DNA of 64,000 nt, taken from Saccharothrix sp. S26. GTDB taxonomy: Bacteria > Actinomycetota > Actinomycetes > Mycobacteriales > Pseudonocardiaceae. Below, one piece after another: positions 1 to 8,708 of the stretch. Where the stretch lies: NCBI RefSeq assembly GCF_021390395.1, contig NZ_JAJUWT010000013.1, positions 1-64,000 of the forward strand. The letters are read 5' to 3'. The notes under the pieces were generated by a model. It had not been told where the DNA came from. It was given only the letters and a program-made list of their open reading frames with translations, and did no database searches. A program made the position numbers and the translations under genes. Each line of letters opens with the position of its first letter. Position 1 is the first letter of the stretch.

Positions 1-716
1 GGTCGGAGAACGTCGGCCGCCTGGTGCTGAAGCTCCCGCCGGCCGCCGCGTGGGCTGCCCGCACGCAGACGTTGGGCGTGTCCGGCAGCGCGGACGGCGT
101 GAACTACAGCCAGGTGGTGGCGTCGACGGGGTTCCGGTTCGACCCCGCGTCCGGCAACCAGGTGACGATCCCGGTCTCCGGCGTCCACCGGCACCTGCGG
201 CTGACGTTCACCGGCAACACCGCCTGGCCGGCCGCGCAGGTGGCCGAGCTGGAGGCGTACGCGTCCACCACGACCACGACCACGACCACGACACCGCCGC
301 CGCAGGGCAACGTGGCGCGCGGCAAGCCGGTGCAAGCCGCGGCCAACGGTGGCTTCCCGGGCGGCAACGCGGTGGACGGTGACGTGAACACCTACTGGGA
401 GAGCCCGAACAACGCCTTCCCGCAGACCTTCACCGTCGACCTGGGCAGTCGCGTCGCGGTGAACCGGATCGTGCTGAAGCTCCCGCCCGCCGCCGCGTGG
501 GCTGCCCGCACGCAGACGTTGGGCGTGTCCGGCAGCGCGGACGGCGTGAACTACAGCCAGGTGGTGGCGTCGACCGGGTTCCGGTTCGACCCCGCGTCCG
601 GCAACCAGGTCACCATCCCGGTCACGGCGGAACACCGCTACCTGCGGCTGACCGTCACCGGCAACACGGGCTGGCCCGCCGCCCAGCTCGCCGAGTTCGA
701 GGCGTACGCGGCTTGA
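1..716 (+). CDS. C-terminal part of secreted protein with two F5/8 type C (discoidin-like) domains
   Basis: The reading frame is open from the left edge and stops at 714-716, so the 5' end lies outside the window. The visible part holds the end of one discoidin/F5-8C-like beta-sandwich domain, a Thr-Pro linker (nine Thr then Pro residues, encoded by an ACCACG microsatellite around 265-303), and a second complete domain starting near GNVARGKPVQAAANGG. Both domains share conserved text such as SADGVNYSQVV and a final LAEFEAYA-like strand. These modules usually bind carbohydrate and are attached to secreted glycoside hydrolases or peptidases, so an extracellular carbohydrate-active enzyme is likely, but the catalytic part is not visible. 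The two domains are almost identical at DNA level over about 150 bases. Confidence 0.75.
   Translation, partial: SENVGRLVLKLPPAAAWAARTQTLGVSGSADGVNYSQVVASTGFRFDPASGNQVTIPVSGVHRHLRLTFTGNTAWPAAQVAELEAYASTTTTTTTTTPPPQGNVARGKPVQAAANGGFPGGNAVDGDVNTYWESPNNAFPQTFTVDLGSRVAVNRIVLKLPPAAAWAARTQTLGVSGSADGVNYSQVVASTGFRFDPASGNQVTIPVTAEHRYLRLTVTGNTGWPAAQLAEFEAYAA
24..626 (+). repeat. Intragenic direct repeat, 447-bp period
   Basis: Bases from 24 to about 178 and from 471 to about 625 are nearly identical, differing at only a few positions. The repeat encodes the second half of each discoidin-like domain. The high identity, including at silent positions, points to recent duplication or gene conversion. Confidence 0.8.
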
Positions 717-1028
717 CGCCTCGGCCGGGGGTGGTCGCACGGCAACGACGCCGACCGACCACCCCCGGCACTCGGGAACGGCAGTACCCCAGGCAGTACC
801 CGGCACGTCGGGCGTCACCGGCGGCACTCCCGAACCGGTGGCACCCTCGGCACCACCGACCGCCCCGGCTCCCGCGGCACTCCCGAACTGGCGCGACCCC
901 AGGCAGCACCGACCGCCCCCGGTTCTCGCGGCGTCACCGGCGGCACCCCGGCCGTTCACCCGGCCCACCTACCGTTCCGCGCACAGCGCGCCGGGGTGCG
1001 GCGCGCCACGGCAGAACGGAAAACCTCC
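717..1028. other. Intergenic region with degenerate repeats, no gene seen
   Basis: No convincing coding region on either strand. The stretch contains imperfect repeats about 110-120 bases apart: ACCCCAGGCAG(T/C)ACC near 786 and 896, GGCGTCACCGGCGGCA near 809 and 929, and GCGGCACTCCCGAAC near 823 and 873. No strong ribosome binding site precedes the gene at 1029; only an A/G-rich run before the ATG is seen. Confidence 0.5.
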
Positions 1029-2222
1029 ATGAGGAGACCGCTGGTCATCGGCCTGTCCGCGCTCGTGCTGGCGTCGGTGGCGGCACCGGGCTCGGCCGCG
1101 CCGACCGACCGCCGCGACTTCGGCCGCGCCACGCTGACCGGGTTCGCGTCGCTGCCCGCGGCCACGTTCGTGCCGGCCAGTGAACCGTCCGGCTCGGCCC
1201 TGGGCACGGCACCGGTCAACGGGATCGTGCCGCCGTTCGCCGACCAGCCGGTGCAGGGCTTCAGCGGGGTGCTGCGCAACGCCGACGGCACGTTCGACGT
1301 GCTGTCCGACAACGGGTACGGCACCAAGGCCAACAGCGCCGACTTCACCCTGCGCGTGCACCGGATCGGCCCGGACTTCGGCACGGGCGCGGTGGACGTG
1401 CTCGGCGGCGTCACGCTGACCGACCCGAACGGCCACGTGCCGTTCCCGCTGACCCGGCCGGACCGGGTGCTCACCGGCGCCGACTTCGACGTCGAGTCGA
1501 TCACCCGCGCGGGCGACGGCACGTACTGGATCGGCGACGAGTTCGGCCCCTACCTGCTGCACTTCGACCGCGCGGGCAGGCTGCTCGCGCCGCCTGCCCC
1601 GCTGCCGGGCGTGTTCGCGCCGGAGAACCCCGCGGGCACGCCGAACCTGGGCGGCAGCAAGGGCTACGAGGGACTGGCGCTGTCCGTGGACGGCCGCAAG
1701 CTCGACGCGCTGCTGGAGGGCACGGTCGCGGGCGACGAGCCGGGCACGTTGCGGCTCAACGAGTTCGACCTGGACAGCGGCCGGTACACCGGCGTCCGCT
1801 GGACCTACCGGCTGGACCGGCCGGAGCACGCGATCGGTGACGCCATCACGGTGGACCGCAACCGGCTGCTGGTGGTCGAGCGGGACGGCGCGCAGGGCGT
1901 GGACGCCCGCGTCAAGCGCGTCTACCTCGCCGACAAGCGCGACCGCGACCGGGACGGCTAGCTCGACAAGACGCTGGTGGCCGACCTGCTCGACCTCGCG
2001 AACCCGCGCCGGCTCGGCGGCTTCGGCGAGACGTTCACCTTCCCGTTCACCACGATCGAGGACCTGGTGATCCTGGACGACCGCACGATCGGCGTGCTCA
2101 ACGACAACAACTTCCCGTCCTCGTCGGGCCGCACGCCGGGCCGGCCCGACGACAACGAGTTCATCACCGTGCGGCTGGGTGACGACCTCGACGCCGACCC
2201 GCGCGTGCTGCGCCGCCGCTAG
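1029..2222 (+). pseudogene. Phytase-like esterase family protein interrupted by an in-frame TAG
   Basis: ATG at 1029 opens a protein with a Sec signal peptide (MRRPLVIGLSALVLASVAAP, cleavage around GSAA). It matches the 'esterase-like activity of phytase' family (PF13449): VQGFSGVLRNADGTFDVLSDNG near residue 75, FDVESITRAGDGTYWIGDEFG near 155, and GSKGYEGLALS near 210. The frame is cut by TAG at 1959-1961 after DRDRDG. The same frame then continues without a break to 2222 with the normal family C-terminus (LDKTLVADLLDLA, TIEDLVILDD, NDNNFPSSSGRTPGRPDDNEF). One base change, for example TAC to TAG, explains the break. It may be a recent pseudogene, a readthrough gene or a sequencing error. Confidence 0.8.
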
Positions 2223-2338
2223 CCACCGGGCGGGTCTCTCCCGGCCGACCGCGAGCGCGGAGCCGAACTCGAACGGTCGACAACGTCGTCACCTTCAGTA
2301 GAGTCGGTCGGGAGAGATCACCAGCGCGGAGGATTGCG

Positions 2339-2485
2339 ATGAAGCGGAACATCACCTGCCCCTGTGGCGAGCACATCACGGGGCAGGACGAGGACGACCT
2401 GGTGGCGAAGACCCAGCAGCACCTCAAGGAGAACCACCCCGGCCACGACTACTCGCGCGACGAGATCCTGTTCATGGCCTACTGA
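2339..2485 (+). CDS. Small DUF1059-like / zinc-ribbon-like protein (48 aa)
   Basis: A clear GCGGAGGA ribosome binding site (about 2327-2334) precedes ATG 2339. The 48-residue product begins MKRNITCPCGEHITGQDEDD and carries a CPCG pair plus a His-rich ENHPGHDYSRDEI segment. This resembles the small DUF1059 proteins of actinobacteria, with one CxC motif and histidines that could bind a metal. Function is unknown. The stop overlaps by 7 bases the stop end of the convergent regulator gene, so the two messages are antisense at their 3' ends. Confidence 0.75.
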   Translation: MKRNITCPCGEHITGQDEDDLVAKTQQHLKENHPGHDYSRDEILFMAY

Positions 2486-2940
2486 CATCCCTCCTCGCCC
2501 GGGTCGGGGTGCACGGCGACGAGCAGCAGCGCGTCGAGCAGCCGCAGCCAGTCCCGCTCGGTGAGGTCGCGGCCGGTGAGGGCGGACAGGCGGGCCAGCG
2601 CGTCCAGCAGCCGCCCCGCCAGCTCGGCGGCGTCCTGGCCGGTCGCCTCGGCCAGGACGCGGACGTCGCGGCGGAACCTGGTGGTGCGGCCCAGGCGGAC
2701 CAGCGCGGCGGGCAGGTCGGCGGGTGGCGCGGTCTCGTCGTCGTCGGTGAACCCGATGGTCAGGCGGGTGCCCAGCGCCCGCGCCAGCCGGGTGAGCGCG
2801 TCGGTGGTCGGGTTGCCCCGGCCGTTCTCCAGGTTCGCCACGTACGGCACGGAGAGGCCCGCGTCGGCGGCGACCGCGGCCACCGTGCGCCCGCTCGCGG
2901 CACGCAGCGCGCGCAGCCGTCGGCCCAAGTCGTGTCCCAC
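2479..2940 (-). CDS. XRE-family helix-turn-helix transcriptional regulator
   Basis: 153 residues. The N-terminal Xre/Cro HTH covers about residues 4-62: LGRRLRALRAASGRTVAAVA, then SVPYVANLENGRGNPTTDAL as the recognition part. The C-terminal half is helical with no known ligand domain that I recognise. It is transcribed divergently from the MFS gene at 3002 with only 58-61 bases between the starts, where a perfect CTATCT-N5-AGATAG palindrome lies. A local regulator of that transporter (and of itself) is the simplest reading. Confidence 0.85.
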   Translation of the reverse strand: MGHDLGRRLRALRAASGRTVAAVAADAGLSVPYVANLENGRGNPTTDALTRLARALGTRLTIGFTDDDETAPPADLPAALVRLGRTTRFRRDVRVLAEATGQDAAELAGRLLDALARLSALTGRDLTERDWLRLLDALLLVAVHPDPGEEGCQ

Positions 2941-2950
2941 AGCGTCAATT

Positions 2951-2991
2951 CTGACAGAACACTATCCCTGATGGCTATCTTCTGGAGATAG
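2951..2991 (+). promoter_or_regulatory. Candidate promoter and operator between XRE and MFS genes
   Basis: A perfect inverted repeat CTATCT-TCTGG-AGATAG lies at 2975-2991, with an extra CTATC half site at 2962-2966. CTGACA at 2951-2956 and CTATCT at 2975-2980 are 18 bases apart and could be -35 and -10 elements of the MFS promoter, so a bound repressor would overlap the -10. This is pattern inference; no footprint is known. Confidence 0.5.
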
Positions 2992-3001
2992 TCGTCGGGT
3001 G

Positions 3002-4189
3002 ATGGCTGCGCTGAGGGTGCGGGATTTCCGGTTGTTGTGGGCGGCACGGACGGTCAGCGTGTTCGGCACCTGGCTGCTCGTGGTCGCGGTGCCCGCGCAC
3101 GTCTTCCACCTGACCGGGTCGGTGATGGCCGCGGGCGCGGCGCTGGCGGCGGAGTTCCTGCCGCCCGTGCTGCTGGGGCCCGTGGCGGGGGTGCTGGTCG
3201 ACCGCTGGGACCGGCGGCGGCTGATGGTCGCGGCCGACGTGCTGCGCGCCGCCGCAGTCCTCCTGCTGCTGTCGGCCCGCGATCCCGGCGACCTCTGGCT
3301 CGTCTACGTCGCCTTGGTGGTGGAGAGCACGGGCACGGTGGTGTTCCGGCCGGCCGCGCAGGCGCACACGCCCGTCGCGGTCGGCACCGGCACGGCGTTG
3401 AGCGGCGCGAACGCCCTGAACTCGCTCACCGACGGCGTGGCCCGGCTCGTGGGCGCGCCGCTGGGTGGCGCCCTGATGGCGCTGGTGGGCTTCCCGGCGC
3501 TGGTGGTGGCGGACGCGGCGAGCTACCTCCTCTCGGCCGCGTTGATCGCGGCGATGTCGCGACGCGAAGGCGGTGACAAGGGCGGCGGTGTCCGCGAGGA
3601 CCTGGCCGCCGGGCTCGCGTTCCTGCGATCGGAACGGACGGCCAGGTCGCTGCTCGTGGTCAGCACCGTCTTCCTGGCGGCCAACGCCTCGCTGAGCGCG
3701 CTGCTGGTCCCGTTCGGCCTGACCACGCTCGGCGGTGCCGGACCGGTCGGGCTGGTGATGTCCGGGCTGGGCGTCGGCTTCCTGCTGGGCGCGCCGGTGA
3801 GCCGCGTGCTGGTCGACCGCCTGCGGTCCGGCCCGCTGCTGGCGACCGCGCTCGCCGTCACGGCGGTGGGCTTCGTGCTGCTGTTCGCCTCGACCTCGCT
3901 GACCTCCGCGCTGCCGTCGGCCGTCGTGATCGGGTTGGCGGGATCGACGGCCCTGGTCGTCACGCAGACCACCCTGCAACGGGTCACTCCCACCGACGTG
4001 CTGGGCCGCGTCGGCGCGGTGCTGTTCACCGGTGAGGCGGCGGCGACGTTCGTCGGCGCGTTGGCCGGTCCCGCGCTGGCCGAGCTCACTTCCACGCGCA
4101 CGACCGCTTACGTGGCGTGCGCGGTCACCGTGGTCGCGGCGGCGTACGCGACATCCACACCCTCCGTTCACCAACCGTTCGCCCGGTGA
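3002..4189 (+). CDS. MFS transporter (major facilitator superfamily exporter)
   Basis: 395 residues from ATG 3002 (GTG at 2999 is equally possible). It begins with the typical LRVRDFRLLWAARTVSVFG segment of 12-TM drug/siderophore-type MFS proteins. The loop 2-3 motif appears as VLVDRWDRRRLMVAAD (motif A variant), and about 10-12 hydrophobic segments follow. Substrate cannot be told from sequence; efflux of a small molecule is the usual role. It is divergent from an XRE regulator, which probably controls it. Confidence 0.88.
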   Translation: MAALRVRDFRLLWAARTVSVFGTWLLVVAVPAHVFHLTGSVMAAGAALAAEFLPPVLLGPVAGVLVDRWDRRRLMVAADVLRAAAVLLLLSARDPGDLWLVYVALVVESTGTVVFRPAAQAHTPVAVGTGTALSGANALNSLTDGVARLVGAPLGGALMALVGFPALVVADAASYLLSAALIAAMSRREGGDKGGGVREDLAAGLAFLRSERTARSLLVVSTVFLAANASLSALLVPFGLTTLGGAGPVGLVMSGLGVGFLLGAPVSRVLVDRLRSGPLLATALAVTAVGFVLLFASTSLTSALPSAVVIGLAGSTALVVTQTTLQRVTPTDVLGRVGAVLFTGEAAATFVGALAGPALAELTSTRTTAYVACAVTVVAAAYATSTPSVHQPFAR

Positions 4190-4265
4190 TCGCCGCTTCG
4201 CGCGTCAAACGAGTCGAGCGGGGGACATGATCCCCAAAGGGGAACACGGGGGGTGAACGGGTCCA

Positions 4266-5342
4266 GTGAAGCGCCGGTTGTCCATCGGCTTGGCCGTGGT
4301 GTTGTTGGCCGCCGTCGTCGCGGTCGTCGTGTGGGGCCGTTCCGACGACGCGGAGGGCGGGTCGCGAGGTGAGCTGACGACCGTGCGCGGGGTCATCGGG
4401 TCGGAGAAGCTCGCCTTCTTCAGCGACCGCCGCGTGGTCGACGCGTTCGCCACGCACGGCCTGGCCGTCGAGGTGGACACCGCCGGGTCGCGGCAGATCG
4501 CCACCTCCGTCGACCTCGGCAAGTACGAGTTCGCCTTCCCGTCGTCCTCGCCCGCCGCGCAACGCATCCAGCGCGACCGCAAGACCACCGCGGCGCACAC
4601 GCCGTTCCAGTCGCCGATGGCGGTGGCGACGTTCGAGCCGATCGTGCGGCTGCTGGAGGCCGCGGGCGTGGTGAAGAAGGGCGCGGGCGACTACCAGGTG
4701 CTCGACGTGGCCGCGTACCTGGAGCTGACCAGGGCGGGCACCCGCTGGGACCAGCTGCCCGGCAACACCGCCTACCCGGCCCGCAAGAACGTCCTGGTCA
4801 CCACGACCAACCCGGCCGAGTCGAACTCCGCCGCGATGTACCTGTCGATCGTGTCGTTCGTGGCCAACGGCAACACCGTGGTCGGCACCCCGGAACAGGA
4901 AGCGGCCGTGCTGCCCGACGTCACCCGGCTCTTCCGCGACCAGGGCTACACGCAGAACAGCTCCGAGGGCCCCTTCGAGGACTACCTCGCGGCCGGCATG
5001 GGCAAGACGCCGCTGGCGCTGATCTACGAGTCCCAGTACCTCGACCGGGCGCTGCGCGCCGACGGGTCGATCCGCGCGGACATGCGCCTGCTCTACCTCG
5101 CACCGACCGTCTACTCCAAGCACACGCTGGTCCCGCTGTCGGACCGCGGCGACCAGGTCGGCCGGCTGCTGAGCACCGACCCCGAGCTGACCAGGCTCGC
5201 CGCCACGTTCGGCTTCCGCACGTCCGACCCGCGCGTGTTCGCCGACGTGGTGGGGGACAGGGCACCCGCGGACCTGGTGGACGCGGTCGAGCCGCCGTCG
5301 TTCGAGACGCTGGAACGCCTGCTCGACGCGGCAGCCCGGTGA
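4266..5342 (+). CDS. Membrane-anchored substrate-binding-protein-like protein, first gene of TelA-type operon
   Basis: 358 residues with one N-terminal hydrophobic segment (about 5-23, LSIGLAVVLLAAVVAVVVWG), no lipobox and a large extracytoplasmic part. The segment after residue 38 (TTVRGVIGSEKLAFFSDRR, then TAGSRQIATSVDLGKYEFAF) resembles the opening of a type 2 periplasmic-binding fold. Function is inferred from position: it overlaps by one base (TGATG) the telA-like gene, and the third gene of the operon also carries a binding-protein-like domain. It may sense or bind a ligand outside the membrane. I do not recognise a specific ligand. Confidence 0.6.
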   Translation: MKRRLSIGLAVVLLAAVVAVVVWGRSDDAEGGSRGELTTVRGVIGSEKLAFFSDRRVVDAFATHGLAVEVDTAGSRQIATSVDLGKYEFAFPSSSPAAQRIQRDRKTTAAHTPFQSPMAVATFEPIVRLLEAAGVVKKGAGDYQVLDVAAYLELTRAGTRWDQLPGNTAYPARKNVLVTTTNPAESNSAAMYLSIVSFVANGNTVVGTPEQEAAVLPDVTRLFRDQGYTQNSSEGPFEDYLAAGMGKTPLALIYESQYLDRALRADGSIRADMRLLYLAPTVYSKHTLVPLSDRGDQVGRLLSTDPELTRLAATFGFRTSDPRVFADVVGDRAPADLVDAVEPPSFETLERLLDAAAR

Positions 5343-6493
5343 TGGACGAGTTCACCCTCACCCCGCCGGAACCCGTCACGCCGATCCCGGTCGAGCGCGC
5401 GGCCGGCCTGATCGCACTCGGCGACGACGTGCGCGAGGACGTCGCCCGCCGCGGCGAGCGGTTCGCCGAACGCCTGCGCGAGCTGGACGTCCGCTCGCCG
5501 GAGTTCACCGCCGTGCTGGACGACGTGCTCGCCGTGGGCGAGGCGGACATGCGTGCCGCGGCGGGCGTGGCTGGCGCGATGCTGGACCGCTCGGCCCGCG
5601 CGTTGCGCGACGACTCGCCGCAGGTGCACGTCACCACCTCGTTGTCCGGCCTGCGCCGCACGGTCGCCGAGCTGGACCCGGCGAAGCTGCCGATCACCGG
5701 CCGCAAGCTGCTCAAGGTCTTCCCCGCGGCCAACGCCGCCAAGAAGGCCCTCGACCGCTACCGGGCGGCGGGCGAGCCGGTGAACGCGCTGGTGGTGGAG
5801 CTGCGCCACCGGCAGGACGCGCTGCGCCGCGACAACGCCGCCATCAAGGGCGAGCGGGAACGGCTGTGGCGGGCCATGGGCAAGCTGGCCGAGGCCGCCG
5901 CGTTCGCGGAGGCGGTGGACGCGGCGATCGAGCGCCAGGCCGGCGTGTTCGACCTGACCGATCCTGGTCGGGCGCGGGCGTTGCGCGCCGACGTGCTGCA
6001 CCCGATCCGGCAACGCCACCAGGACCTGCTGACGCAGCTCGCCGTGAGCGCGCAGGGCTACCTGGCGCTGGACCTGGTGCGGCGCAACAACGACGAGCTG
6101 ATCCGGGGCGTGGAACGCGCCGTGACCACCACCGTGTCCGCGTTGCGGATCGCCTTGCTCGTCAGCGGCGCCCTGGCGAGCCAACGTGACGTGCTGGACG
6201 AGGTGGCCGCGTTGCAAGCCACCACCGACGGCCTGATCCGCGCCAACACCGAGCTGCTGGACCTGCAAGGGGCGGAGATTCGCCGGGCGGGCAGCGACCC
6301 GGCCGTCGCGGTCGAGACGATCCGCGCGTCGTTCGACCGGATCTACGCCGCGATCGACGCGGTGGACGGCTACCGGGCGGACGCCGTGCGCACGATGGCC
6401 GTCACGGTGGAGTCGCTGTCGGGGGAGATCCGCCGCGCGGAAGAGCACTTGCGCCGTTCGCACGACGCGGCGGCGGTCGAGGGGGACCGATGA
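5342..6493 (+). CDS. telA-like: TelA-family toxic anion resistance protein
   Basis: 383 residues, almost entirely helical and soluble, matching the TelA/KlaA family (PF05816). Visible features are a central KLPITGRKLLKVFPAANAAK-type segment, a long helical VNALVVELRHRQDALRRDNA stretch, and family-like LLTQLAVSAQGYLALDLVRR and NNDELIRGVERAVTTTVSAL segments. Members are linked to tellurite and other envelope stresses, with unclear biochemistry. ATG 5342 overlaps the previous stop (TGATG); GTG 5339 is an alternative. The next gene overlaps by ATGA at 6490-6493, so all four genes are probably translationally coupled. Confidence 0.85.
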   Translation: MDEFTLTPPEPVTPIPVERAAGLIALGDDVREDVARRGERFAERLRELDVRSPEFTAVLDDVLAVGEADMRAAAGVAGAMLDRSARALRDDSPQVHVTTSLSGLRRTVAELDPAKLPITGRKLLKVFPAANAAKKALDRYRAAGEPVNALVVELRHRQDALRRDNAAIKGERERLWRAMGKLAEAAAFAEAVDAAIERQAGVFDLTDPGRARALRADVLHPIRQRHQDLLTQLAVSAQGYLALDLVRRNNDELIRGVERAVTTTVSALRIALLVSGALASQRDVLDEVAALQATTDGLIRANTELLDLQGAEIRRAGSDPAVAVETIRASFDRIYAAIDAVDGYRADAVRTMAVTVESLSGEIRRAEEHLRRSHDAAAVEGDR

Positions 6494-8109
6494 GAACAGC
6501 GTTCGTGCTCGCCGCGGTGCTGGTGCTCGCGGGCTGCACCGGTGACGCCGAGCCGGACCCGGCACAGCCCGCGGGCCCGGCGGAGCCCGGCGTGCTGCGG
6601 GTGCTGGCCGGCAGCGAGCTGACCGACCTGCAACCCGTGCTGGACGAGGCGGCCGAGGCCACCGGCGTGGAGGTGAAGTTCACCTTCACCGGCACGCTGG
6701 AAGGTGCGGAAGCCCTGGCCAAGGGCGAGGTCGACGGCAAGTACGACGCCGTCTGGTTCTCCTCCAACCGCTACCCGGCGGGCATCCCCGAGGCCGCGCG
6801 CCGGCTCGGCAACCAGGTCAAGGTCATGAGCTCGCCCGTGGTGCTCGGCCTGTCGACCTCGGCGGCGAAGCGGCTGGGGTGGGCGGACCGCCGGGTCGGC
6901 TGGGGCGAGATCGCCGAGCGGGCCGGGCGCAAGGCGTTCAGCTACGGCATGACCGACCCGTCGGCGTCGAACTCGGGCTTCTCCGCCCTGGTCGGCGTGG
7001 CGTCGGCCCTGGCGGGCGCCGGCAACGCGGTCGACGCGGGCCAGATCGCGGCCGTGACGCCGCAGCTGAAGGGCTTCTTCGCCGCCCAGTCGCTGTCCGC
7101 CGGGTCGTCGGGCTGGCTGTCGGAGGCCTACCGGCGCCGCGCCACCGGCCAGGACGCCGGCACCCGGGTCGACGGGCTGATCAACTACGAGTCCGTGCTG
7201 CTGTCCATGAACGCCGCCGGGAACCTGCCCGAACCGCTCACCCTGGTCTACCCCTCCGACGGCGTGGTCACCGCGGACTACCCGCTGACCCTGCTCGCCG
7301 ACTCCGGCGACGACGCGCGTGACGCGCACCGACGCCTCACCGACCACCTGCGCACGCCGGACGTGCAGCGCGAGATCATGGAGACCACCCATCGGCGGCC
7401 GGTCGTGCCGGGCGTCGACCCGGACTCCCGGTTCGCCGTCCGCGACCTGGTCGAGCTGCCGTTCCCGGCCGCCCGCGACTCGGTCGACGCCCTGCTCTCG
7501 GCCTACTTCAACCAGATCCGGCGTCCGTCGCGCACGCTGTACGTGCTCGACACGTCCGGCTCGATGGCCGGTGACCGCATCGAGTCGCTGCGCGCCGCGC
7601 TCGTCGGGCTGACCGGCGCGGACGACTCCCTCACCGGTCGGTTCCGCCGGTTCCGCAGCCGTGAGGAGGTGACCATGCTGCCGTTCAACACCTCGCCCGG
7701 CACACCGCGGACGTTCACCCTGCCCGAGGGCGACCCCGGCGCGGAGCTGGCCGAGATCAAGGCCTATGCGGAAGGGTTGCGCGAAGGCGGCGGCACGGCC
7801 ATCTACGACAGCCTGTCCCGCGCCTACCAGGTGATGGAGCCGCTGGTCGCCGCCGACCCGGACCGGTTCACGTCGATCGTGCTGATGACGGACGGCGAGA
7901 ACGCCAACGGCTCGGGCCTCCCGCAGTTCCAGTCGTCGTTCGGCTCGGTGCCCGCGTCCGTGCGGCAGGTGCCGGTGTTCACGGTCCTGTTCGGCGAGGG
8001 GAGCAGCGCGGAGCTGGGCCAGGTCGCCGCGATGACCGGCGGCAAGGTGTTCGACGCGCGCTCCACCGCACTCGGTGAGGTGTTCCAGGAGATCCGCGGC
8101 TACCAATGA
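6490..8109 (+). CDS. Lipoprotein with substrate-binding domain fused to VWA domain
   Basis: 539 residues. Signal peptide with lipobox (VLVLAGC, Cys about residue 16), so anchored outside the membrane. Residues about 35-330 resemble a type 2 extracellular solute-binding protein (GVLRVLAGSELTDLQPVLD, TGVEVKFTFTGTLEGAEAL, DAVWFSSNRYP). Residues about 350-535 are a von Willebrand A domain with an intact MIDAS: DTSGSMAGDR, a later Thr in the GGGTAIYDSL segment, and LMTDGENANG. VWA domains bind partners through a divalent metal. It overlaps its neighbours by 4 bases on both sides, so it should work with the TelA and XpaC-like proteins in one envelope complex. Confidence 0.82.
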   Translation: MRTAFVLAAVLVLAGCTGDAEPDPAQPAGPAEPGVLRVLAGSELTDLQPVLDEAAEATGVEVKFTFTGTLEGAEALAKGEVDGKYDAVWFSSNRYPAGIPEAARRLGNQVKVMSSPVVLGLSTSAAKRLGWADRRVGWGEIAERAGRKAFSYGMTDPSASNSGFSALVGVASALAGAGNAVDAGQIAAVTPQLKGFFAAQSLSAGSSGWLSEAYRRRATGQDAGTRVDGLINYESVLLSMNAAGNLPEPLTLVYPSDGVVTADYPLTLLADSGDDARDAHRRLTDHLRTPDVQREIMETTHRRPVVPGVDPDSRFAVRDLVELPFPAARDSVDALLSAYFNQIRRPSRTLYVLDTSGSMAGDRIESLRAALVGLTGADDSLTGRFRRFRSREEVTMLPFNTSPGTPRTFTLPEGDPGAELAEIKAYAEGLREGGGTAIYDSLSRAYQVMEPLVAADPDRFTSIVLMTDGENANGSGLPQFQSSFGSVPASVRQVPVFTVLFGEGSSAELGQVAAMTGGKVFDARSTALGEVFQEIRGYQ

Positions 8110-8708
8110 TCCGCTACCTGGGCTCGACCAAGAACCTCGTCGGCTGCGTCGGCGGGCTGGTCGGCGTGCTGCTGCACCTGACCGGCGTGGTCGGCGGGCT
8201 GTGGCCGGTCGTGGTGGCCGGGCTGTACGCGGTGGGCGCGCTGCTCGCGCCGCCGGAGAAGATCCGGCTCGTGCCGGTGGACGTGGTCACCGAGACCGGT
8301 CTGCTGCGCGGGGAACTGGAGTCGCTGGTGCGCGAGGTGAACGCCCAGTCGTCCCGGGTGCCCGAGCCCGCCGTCGCCGCCGTGGGCCGGATCGGCGCGG
8401 TGCTCGGTGACCTGCTCGGGCGGCACGACGCGCTGGCCGCCGACCCGGACCTGCGGCACACCGTGGTCCGGCTGGCGCGCACCGACCTGCCGCTGTCGGT
8501 GCAGACCTACCTGAACCTGCCGTGGTGGTTCGCGGTGAAGCAGCGGGCGGGTGGTGAGCCGAGCCCGGGCGACGAGCTGGTGACCCAGCTGGGGCTGCTG
8601 GAAGCCGAGGCACACCGCCTGGCCGGACGCGTGTACGCCGCGGACGTGAACCACCAGGCCGACCACACCCGCTACCTGCGCGAACGTGACGCGGGCGAAT
8701 CACCCTGA
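8106..8708 (+). CDS. XpaC-like / hypothetical membrane protein, last gene of TelA-type operon
   Basis: 200 residues. Two close hydrophobic segments at about 10-28 and 30-48 are followed by a helical cytoplasmic-type part and a distinctive DLPLSVQTYLNLPWWFA segment. TelA genes are frequently beside xpaC-type genes, and the size, topology and position fit, but sequence similarity is not obvious to me. Start ATG 8106 overlaps the previous stop by 4 bases. Confidence 0.6.
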   Translation: MIRYLGSTKNLVGCVGGLVGVLLHLTGVVGGLWPVVVAGLYAVGALLAPPEKIRLVPVDVVTETGLLRGELESLVREVNAQSSRVPEPAVAAVGRIGAVLGDLLGRHDALAADPDLRHTVVRLARTDLPLSVQTYLNLPWWFAVKQRAGGEPSPGDELVTQLGLLEAEAHRLAGRVYAADVNHQADHTRYLRERDAGESP

